Shown here piece by piece: positions 57,139-64,000 of a stretch of DNA of 64,000 nucleotides; the stretch's first letter is position 1; the number at the start of each line of letters is the position of its first letter. Made by a program: the position numbers and the translations under genes. The notes under the pieces were generated by a model that was not told the origin of the DNA, did not search any database, and worked only from the letters and a program-made list of their open reading frames with translations. This DNA comes from Bacteroidales bacterium (GTDB lineage Bacteria; Bacteroidota; Bacteroidia; Bacteroidales; UBA3824). The stretch is from assembly GCA_016293845.1 (NCBI GenBank), contig JAEDDH010000003.1, positions 1 through 64,000 of the forward strand. Reading direction: 5' to 3'.

Positions 57139-59910
57139 ATGCCACGACTTTTCCTTATCGACGCATACGCGATGATTTATCGCGCCTACTATTCGTTTAT
57201 CAACCGTCCTATGACCAACAGCCGTGGCGAAAACACGTCCGCGATACTCGGTTTTGTCAACAGTATCAACGACATACTAAAAAAAGAGAACCCATCGCAC
57301 ATAGCAGTTGTGTTCGACCCACCAAGCCTCACATTCCGCAACGACCTCTGCCCAAGTTACAAGGCGCAACGTCCGCCCACACCCGAAGGCATCAAGTTTG
57401 CTCTGCCGTGGATAAAGAAAATCATCGACTTGCTTGGTATAAAGCAAGTTATGGTAGAAAAATACGAGGCTGACGACATTATTGGCACTCTCGCCAAAAA
57501 AGCCGAAAACGATGGTTTTGAGGTTTTTATGGTAACGCCCGACAAGGATTACAACCAACTTGTGTCAAACAATATCAAGATTTACAAGCCCAAAAAGAAC
57601 AACGCCGACATAGAAATTATTGACGCTAAGGAATTTTGTGCTCAAACAGGGTTAAAAGATCCATTGCAATTTATTGATATTCTTGCACTTTGGGGTGATG
57701 CATCCGACAATGTGAAAGGCGTAACAGGCATAGGCGAAAAAACCGCTTACAAACTGATTCAAGATTACGGCTCTATCGACAATATCTACGAGAATATCAG
57801 CAAGTTGAAGGGCAAACAAAAAGAAAACTTTATCAACGACCGCGAGGTTGTAAAACTTGCCCGCACCCTTGTAACCATAGTTACCGATGCGCCGATAGAT
57901 TTTTCTGCCGACGAATTTGCCAAGCACGAACCCAACGAGGAGGCGTTAAAGGCTGTTTTTCAAGAACTTGAATTTAAAAACCTTGCCGAGCGACTTTTTG
58001 GGAAAACTACTGCTCCGCAAACACCTCAATTTGAGCAAGGTACGCTATTTTTCGACGGCGGAATAGAAACCGTTGCACCTCCTGAGCCCATCCACTACGA
58101 AACGGCAAAAACCACCGAGCACACTTATCACCTTGTCAACACTGTTGAAAAAATAAAAGAACTTGCCGAAAACTTGTTGAAACAAAAGGAGTTTTGTTTC
58201 GACACCGAAACCGATTCGCTCACCATTCACCAAAACCGTTTGGTGGGGATGTCGTTTGCGTGGGAGCCTCACGTGGCATATTACATACCCTTCGACTCCA
58301 AAAACGAGGCGCTGTCAAAAGAGTATCTCGAAATTCTAAAACCAGCACTCACTTCGCCCAATATTCTTAAAATAGGTCAGAATATCAAGTTCGATATTCT
58401 TGAGCTAAAAAACTATGACATAGACGTTTGCGGCAATCTGTTCGACACTATGGTGGCGCATTATATGATTCAGCCCGAACAGCGCCACAATATGGACTAT
58501 CTGTCTGAGGTTTACCTCAAATACACCCCGATACATATCGAGGAACTCATCGGCGAAAAAGGCAAGAATCAAAAATCTATGCAAGATGTTGACATAGAAC
58601 TTATTAAAGAATACGCCGCCGAAGATGCCGACGTTACCTATATGCTCAAAAACGCCCTTTATGCCGAATTAGAAAAAACAGGCGTGCTAAAAGCCACTTT
58701 GGAAATTGAGATGCCGCTCATCTACGTGCTTGCCGAAATGGAGTACGCCGGAGTTTGCATCAACACCGATTTTTTAAAGGAATACACAAAAACTCTCAAT
58801 AACGAAATTATTGACAAAGAGAAAGAAATTTACAATTATGCAAAGCATAACTTTAACATTGGTTCTCCGCGTCAACTTGGTGTGGTACTATTTGAAGAAC
58901 TCAAAATAGACCCCGACCACAAAAAGACCAAAACAGGTCAGTATGCCACAGGCGAGGAAGAACTTCAAAAACTCAAAGATAAGCACCCGATTATCAACGC
59001 TATACTTGATTATCGCGGTCTCAAAAAACTTGTCAGCACCTACACCGAGGCACTGCCCGAACTTATCAATTCTGCCACAGGCAAGATACATACATCTTTT
59101 AATCAAACAGTTACAGCCACAGGTCGCCTCAGTAGCACCAATCCCAATATCCAAAATATTCCCATCCGCACACCCGAAGGCCGACGCATCCGTGAGGCGT
59201 TTATAGCCTCTGAGGGCAACGAAATCTACTCTGCCGACTATTCGCAGGTGGAACTCCGTGTAATGGCGCACGTTAGTGGCGACGAAAATATGATTAACGC
59301 TTTTGCTCACGGCGAGGACATTCACCGAAGCACCGCCGCCAAAATCTACGAGGAGGATATCGACAAGGTGACCAAAGAGCAGCGCAGCACTGCCAAATCG
59401 GCAAACTTCGGCATAATATACGGCATTAGCGCATTTGGTCTCGCAGCCAACACAGGGCTTTCGCGAACCGATGCCAAATCCCTCATCGACAGTTATTTTC
59501 ACAACTATCCGAGCATCAAAAACTATATCGAAACCACCATTGCCCAAGCCCGCAAAAATGGCTACGTGTCCACAATGTTCAACCGCCGCCGTTATCTGCC
59601 CGACCTCAATTCGCGCAATCCCGTGGTACGCGCACAAGCCGAGCGAAACGCCGTTAACACCACCGTTCAAGGCACTGCCGCCGACATTATCAAGATAGCA
59701 ATGATTGAGGTACACAAGCGATTCAAAGCCGAAAACCTCAAATCAAAACTCATCATCCAAGTGCACGACGAACTTGTTTTCGACGTCTTCACCGACGAAA
59801 AAGACCGTGTGCAGCAGATAGTTACCGACGCAATGGAGCACGCCGTCACCCTCAAAGTAGCCCTCAAAGCCGAAGGCAATTTTGGCAAAAACTGGTTAGA
59901 GGCGCATTAG
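57139..59910 (+). CDS. polA: DNA polymerase I
   Basis: 923 residues with all three parts: 5'-3' exonuclease/FEN domain (1-290, FLIDAYAMIYRAYYSF start and GVTGIGEKTA helix-hairpin-helix), 3'-5' proofreading domain with intact FDTETD (about 354-359), and family A polymerase motifs A (DYSQVELR), B (RSTAKSANFGIIYG) and C (QVHDELVFD). The gene ends in TAG, showing that TAG is a real stop here. Intact; a sigma-54 module begins 12 bp later. Confidence 0.97.
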   Translation: MPRLFLIDAYAMIYRAYYSFINRPMTNSRGENTSAILGFVNSINDILKKENPSHIAVVFDPPSLTFRNDLCPSYKAQRPPTPEGIKFALPWIKKIIDLLGIKQVMVEKYEADDIIGTLAKKAENDGFEVFMVTPDKDYNQLVSNNIKIYKPKKNNADIEIIDAKEFCAQTGLKDPLQFIDILALWGDASDNVKGVTGIGEKTAYKLIQDYGSIDNIYENISKLKGKQKENFINDREVVKLARTLVTIVTDAPIDFSADEFAKHEPNEEALKAVFQELEFKNLAERLFGKTTAPQTPQFEQGTLFFDGGIETVAPPEPIHYETAKTTEHTYHLVNTVEKIKELAENLLKQKEFCFDTETDSLTIHQNRLVGMSFAWEPHVAYYIPFDSKNEALSKEYLEILKPALTSPNILKIGQNIKFDILELKNYDIDVCGNLFDTMVAHYMIQPEQRHNMDYLSEVYLKYTPIHIEELIGEKGKNQKSMQDVDIELIKEYAAEDADVTYMLKNALYAELEKTGVLKATLEIEMPLIYVLAEMEYAGVCINTDFLKEYTKTLNNEIIDKEKEIYNYAKHNFNIGSPRQLGVVLFEELKIDPDHKKTKTGQYATGEEELQKLKDKHPIINAILDYRGLKKLVSTYTEALPELINSATGKIHTSFNQTVTATGRLSSTNPNIQNIPIRTPEGRRIREAFIASEGNEIYSADYSQVELRVMAHVSGDENMINAFAHGEDIHRSTAAKIYEEDIDKVTKEQRSTAKSANFGIIYGISAFGLAANTGLSRTDAKSLIDSYFHNYPSIKNYIETTIAQARKNGYVSTMFNRRRYLPDLNSRNPVVRAQAERNAVNTTVQGTAADIIKIAMIEVHKRFKAENLKSKLIIQVHDELVFDVFTDEKDRVQQIVTDAMEHAVTLKVALKAEGNFGKNWLEAH

Positions 59911-59922
59911 AGGGGGGAAATA

Positions 59923-59960
59923 TGTAAAATTCCTTTACACCACTGTAAAAAAATTTTACA
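59923..59960 (+). promoter_or_regulatory. Tandem activator sites (module D)
   Basis: TGTAAAATTCCTTTACA (59923-59939) and TGTAAAAAAATTTTACA (59944-59960), both perfect and both identical to the two sites of module A, including the CCAC between them. Confidence 0.82.
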
Positions 59961-60014
59961 CTTTCACACCGTGGCTTAATTATTAATGTATTATAACACA
60001 ATGCGTTATAGTTG

Positions 60015-60029
60015 TGGCACGGGTAATGT
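60015..60029 (+). promoter_or_regulatory. Sigma-54 promoter of the broken permease cluster
   Basis: TGGCACGGGTAATGT: GG (60016-60017), 10 bp, GT (60028-60029); identical to module B but for the last base. 25 bp before the ATG at 60055. Confidence 0.75.
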
Positions 60030-60054
60030 TATATTGGTGTAAAAAAATTAGAAT

Positions 60055-62417
60055 ATGAAAAATTTTAGATTTAAAAGCCTTTTAAAAGTATCGTCGCTGA
60101 TGAATATTTTTGGTATTTCGTTGGCGGTGGCAGCATTTTATATCCTTGTAGTGTGTGCTAAATACGACACCAATTTCAATAGCGATATTCCTGATTATGA
60201 ACACATTTATATGGTTGTTAAAGATAATGAAGGATTTTGTAGCAACATCTTGTCGCGTCCGTTTATCGAAGAATTTGTAAAACGATCGCCATTTATAGAA
60301 AAAGGCGGTTTGTTAAGTCCCTACAACCGCACAAATGTGGCTTACAAATGTATAGGCGAACATGTTAAATCTATTGCGTTACCATTGTTCAAATGCTCGC
60401 AAGGACTTTTAGAAGCCTTCGGCGCAACATTTACCGAAGCTCACTCAACGAGTTTAACGAGGTTAACAAAGTGATTATAAGCCGTTCTGCCTCCGAACAA
60501 TATGGGCTACATCGTGGAGATGTTATCAAAATTGGCGAAAAATACACACCATTTGAAATATCAGCCGTTTACAACGATTTTCCAAATAATAGCGAACTTA
60601 GCAACATACGAATGCTCACCAATATTGGCAACGAAAATACCAAAATGTGGAATAATGAGAACTACTCTCTGTATTTTAAGGCAGTGAACGGTGCAGAAAA
60701 CATTGAAGATCAAGCGCATAAAATATCAATTCAAATTCTCAAAGATATTGAGGAAATTGAAAACGACGAAGATTTAGCCGAATTTGAGGAAGAGATTGCG
60801 GGAATACATTTTTTGAGCATTCCGCTCGACAAAACCCATTTTTACCACGAAATACACGGTAATCATATCCGCGCCAATAAAAAGGTGGTTTACACGCTCA
60901 TTATCACAGCGTTAATAACAATAATTTTGGCGTTTATCAACTATATCAACTTCTTTTTCTCGCAAGTTCCCGAAAAAATTAAAGCGATGAATGTTAAGAA
61001 GATACTCGGTTGCAGCCGTGGTTCGTTGATATTTTCGGTGGCATTAGAGGCTGCGGTACACGCTTTGGTGGCTTCGGTAGTTGCTTTTATAATTGTTAAA
61101 ATAGTGTCGTTTGCCGAAATTGGAACAATCATAAATCGCGACCTTTCGATAAGCACAAACATTAGTACTGCAATTATTACAGTGTTGAGTGTAATTGCAA
61201 CAGCTGTATTATCAAGCATTTACCCTGCGTTTTACATCACAAGTGTGCAACCGGCATTGGCATTAAAAGGCATTATCAACGGCAATCCGAAATCAAAACT
61301 GCGCCTCGGGCTCACAATTTTTCAGTTTACGGCATCTATCGCGCTCATTATAGGCACGTTATTTATCAAAGAAAACAACGATTATATGCTTGCCAAAGAC
61401 CTTGGTTTCGACCACGAAAACGTTTTCAGCACATTCACAACCCAAAAAATTGCCAATAGTCGAGATGCCGTGGAGCAAAGTCTTCGCCAAAACCCCGACA
61501 TTTTAGACGTGGCTTGGGCAATGGGTAATATTGTTGCCATACAGCGTATGGGTTGGGGTAGAAAATATATGGACAAAGATATTACTTTTCAATGTTTTCC
61601 AGTATCGTGGAATTTTCTGCGGTTTTTGGGCGTAGAGATTAGCGAGGGTAGAGATTTTACCGAAAGCGATGAAAAATCTGAAAACGGTGTATTTATCTTT
61701 AACCAAAATGCCCAAAATGCATTTGGGTTAAACTTAGATGCAAAAATTTACGGGCACAAAGCCGAAACCGAAATTGCGGGATTTTGCAAAGACTTTAATT
61801 ACAAGCCGTTGTAATACAATATCGACCCGTTTGCATTCTATGTTTTTGGAAAAGATCCGTGGAGTCGACCAAACCATCTCTATGTTCGCACCAAGGGGGG
61901 ATGCGACATCAAAAAAGTAAACGAATTTGTAAAAAAAGCACTCATTGAAATTGACCCTATTTACGAACTTTCGCAACAGGATATTATCTCCTTTAACCAA
62001 GAAACCGCACATAACTACACCAAAGAGAGCCAATTGGCAGAACTTGTAACAATGTTATCGCTTGTGGTGTTGATTATTGCGCTTACGGGACTTTTGGGTG
62101 TGGTAATTTTTGAAATAGAACGCCGCCGCAAAGAAATTGGTATTCGCAAGGTTAACGGTGCCACGGTAAAAGAGATTCTTATGCTCTTTAACCAAAAATT
62201 TGCGATATTGATTGTAATTAGTTTTGTAATAGCAAGTCCGATAGCGTATTACATTATTACAAATTATTTTGCTAACTTTGCATATCATTGTCCGGTGTAT
62301 TGGTGGATATTTGCCATAGTATGTGCATTTACACTGATAGCCACAGCGTTAACAGTTTCGGCAGCCACATTCAAAGCCGCCAACGGAAACCCCGTAAACA
62401 CATTGAAAACAGAATAA
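60055..62417 (+). pseudogene. FtsX-like ABC permease, frameshift and TAA
   Basis: About 787 codons when joined. N-terminal TM and periplasmic start to 60474 (MKNFRFKSLLKVSSLMNIFG), slip to another frame near 60435-60465 (continuing LNEFNEVNKVIISRSASEQ), TAA at 61812-61814 after DFNYKPL, then the same frame continues YNIDPFAFYVFGKD to the C-terminal FtsX domain with IEIERRRKEIGIRKVNGAT and tail NPVNTLKTE at 62417. Same family and domain order as 15541. Its promoter module is intact although the gene is dead. Confidence 0.88.
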
Positions 62418-62438
62418 GCATTTAACACAGATAATATT

Positions 62439-64000
62439 ATGAACCTCATACGTTTCAAATCATTGATTTCGCCCGCAGCATTGCTCAATATCGCAGGCAT
62501 AGCGGTGGCAATAGCCGCTTTCTACATCATTATGTGCATAGTGGAATACGACCTCTCTTTCGACCACAGCATAAAAAACCACAAAAACGTCTACCTACTC
62601 AGCAACAGACTTATGCAATCGGGCAGTTACGACCGCTTGGGACTTATGAACCGTGCTATGGGCGAACAGATTAAACAACGGATACCATCTGTGATACATT
62701 CTGGATGCGTTAAGTTTTGGGACGACAATACATATCTCCGCGAAGAAAACGGCGAAAAGAAAAAGATAAAGGTCAACGCCCTACCGTGCTCCAAGGGGAT
62801 GTTTGATGTATTCAGTTTTGAGTTTATCGAAGGCGACACATCAAAGTTTTTTGACAAAAACACTATGGTTATCAACCACAAGGCGGCGTAAATATTTAAT
62901 CTCCACATTGGCGACCTTCTCGAAACGAACAATGGTGAGAAAACCGAGATTGTGGCAATTTTCAAAGATTTTGCTAAAAACTCGCATTTGGGCATAACAG
63001 ATGCCTTTGTAGGATTGGGCAAATAGGATATAGACATTATTAGCCAATGGTCGTATTCTTACTTTTTAATGCTTCACGACAACGCTGATCTCAACGAGTT
63101 TAACAAAGAGTTTAACCAAATAGCCAAGGACGCATTTTTAACCGACGACGACACTGCCGAGGAAATCGCATAATTTGACAAGCAGATTGAACGTGGAGAT
63201 GTAAAACTCATATCACTCAACGACTTGCATTTCCAAAAAAGAATCCTCGGGCTACACTATTTTATCGACCCGGAAGTTACTTACACAATGCTCATTTTGG
63301 CTGTGTTAATAATATTGATAGCCTACATAAATTATTTCAACTTTTTGTGGCGCGTATTCCAAACCGCATCAGGAGCATCAACACCCGCAAGATTCTCGGC
63401 AGTAGCCGCGCCTCGCTTGTTTGGTCGTTGATACATCTACACGCTTTTGGGAGCGGTTTTGGCATTCTTTATCCAAAAATATGCAGGAACGCTGTTATCT
63501 AAATACGAACATGTCAATGCCGAAAATACGCTCAATGGCAATTATATCATTGGCACTCTATCAGTTGACATTGCGTGCTTGGCAGCCGTAATAGCCACAC
63601 TCTACCCCGCGTTGCACATCACATCGATTTCGCCTGCGTTGGCAATCCGCGGACGCATCACCTCAAACCACGACAACGTCTTGCGTTACATACTCATAGG
63701 CTGTCAGATTGCTGCATCGCTCGCCACAATCATCGGCACCACGTTCATAAGCCTCAACAACAACTTCCTCATTACCCGTGATATGGGATTCAACCGCAAC
63801 AACCTTTATGTCACCCAAGTTACCCAAAAGATAAGTCAGAACCCCGAAGATATCGAAAACCTTTTGCGCCAAAACGCCGCTATCACCGACATCACTTGGG
63901 CATCAAATCCTATTGTGAACATCAGCAACGATATGCGCACCGAAAACCATCCGGTAAACGACAACGAAAGGTTTGAATACAATGTGCTCAATGTTTCGCC
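62439..64000 (+). pseudogene. Second FtsX-like permease, three stops and two frameshifts (runs off edge)
   Basis: Starts MNLIRFKSLISPAALLNIAG at 62439, 22 bp after the previous permease end. In-frame stops: TAA 62889-62891, TAG 63024-63026 and TAA 63171-63173, each with the family sequence resuming directly (IFNLHIGDLLETNNG, DIDIISQWSYSYF, FDKQIERGDVKLIS). The frame slips near 63348 (RIPNRIRSINTRKILGSSRA lies in another frame) and back near 63430 (YIYTLLGAVLAFF). Sequence continues to the right edge in the second periplasmic domain. Confidence 0.88.

Noticed and set aside
1791..63173. Reassigned TAG or TAA codon
   Set aside because: polA and many intact genes end in TAG or TAA at the normal length, and internal stops occur only in genes that mostly also carry frameshifts.

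Overview
The window is a Bacteroidetes chromosome segment, most likely Bacteroidales. The evidence is repeated promoters of the form TTTG-N19/20-TAnnTTTG, Bacteroidales-type protein families (DUF4837, SiaC/DUF1987, DUF3791/DUF3990, DUF1232, BF3164-like propeller), and an F1Fo ATP synthase cluster lacking atpD/atpC. Genus cannot be set from sequence alone. There is one tRNA (Glu, TTC), no rRNA, no recognisable IS transposase, no prophage and no CRISPR array.

Layout. 1-9.1 kb: greA-HIT, then atpB-E-F-H-A; atpG is split from atpA by a terminator, a broken ParDE-type toxin-antitoxin pair and a frameshifted hypothetical. An LpxL-like acyltransferase follows. 9.2-30.5 kb is an accessory region: a broken propeller lipoprotein, two AAA ATPase/PD-(D/E)XK genes, a TolC-HlyD-permease export operon, a Sau3AI-type restriction-modification operon with a DpnD-like gene, an ABC ATPase followed by gene fragments fused to one another (Dam, ABC permease, SNF symporter, radical SAM), a PIN toxin pair, a secreted WMF-repeat protein, an O-methyltransferase, a DUF3791-DUF3990-DUF3791 operon, tRNA-Glu, DUF2059 and a GntR regulator. 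30.6-41.7 kb: ATPase/STAS-like pair, M16 protease, RNase R, glycosyltransferase, MlaEF. 41.7-46 kb is a second accessory patch with a broken membrane-domain protein, a third AAA/PD-(D/E)XK gene, sodB and a broken antitoxin-PIN pair. 46-60 kb is housekeeping: gamma carbonic anhydrase, SiaC, acyl-CoA synthetase, acylphosphatase, RseP, QueD, PolA. 60-64 kb holds two heavily broken ABC permeases.

Main themes. (1) Four transcription starts share one unusual promoter module: two 17-bp palindromes (TGTAAA-N5-TTTACA) exactly 21 bp apart, followed 55-77 bp later by a sigma-54 -24/-12 element (TGGCAC-N5-xTGC/T, GG-N10-GC/GT). Three drive ABC-export genes; the fourth drives a secreted protein with five WMF/WML repeats every 17-18 residues. 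This looks like one sigma-54 regulon linking export pumps to an undescribed secreted repeat protein. (2) Each of three AAA/PD-(D/E)XK ATPase genes is bordered by its own private set of palindromic repeats. (3) Accessory genes carry many in-frame stops and frameshifts while every housekeeping gene is intact, so decay is selective rather than random sequencing error.
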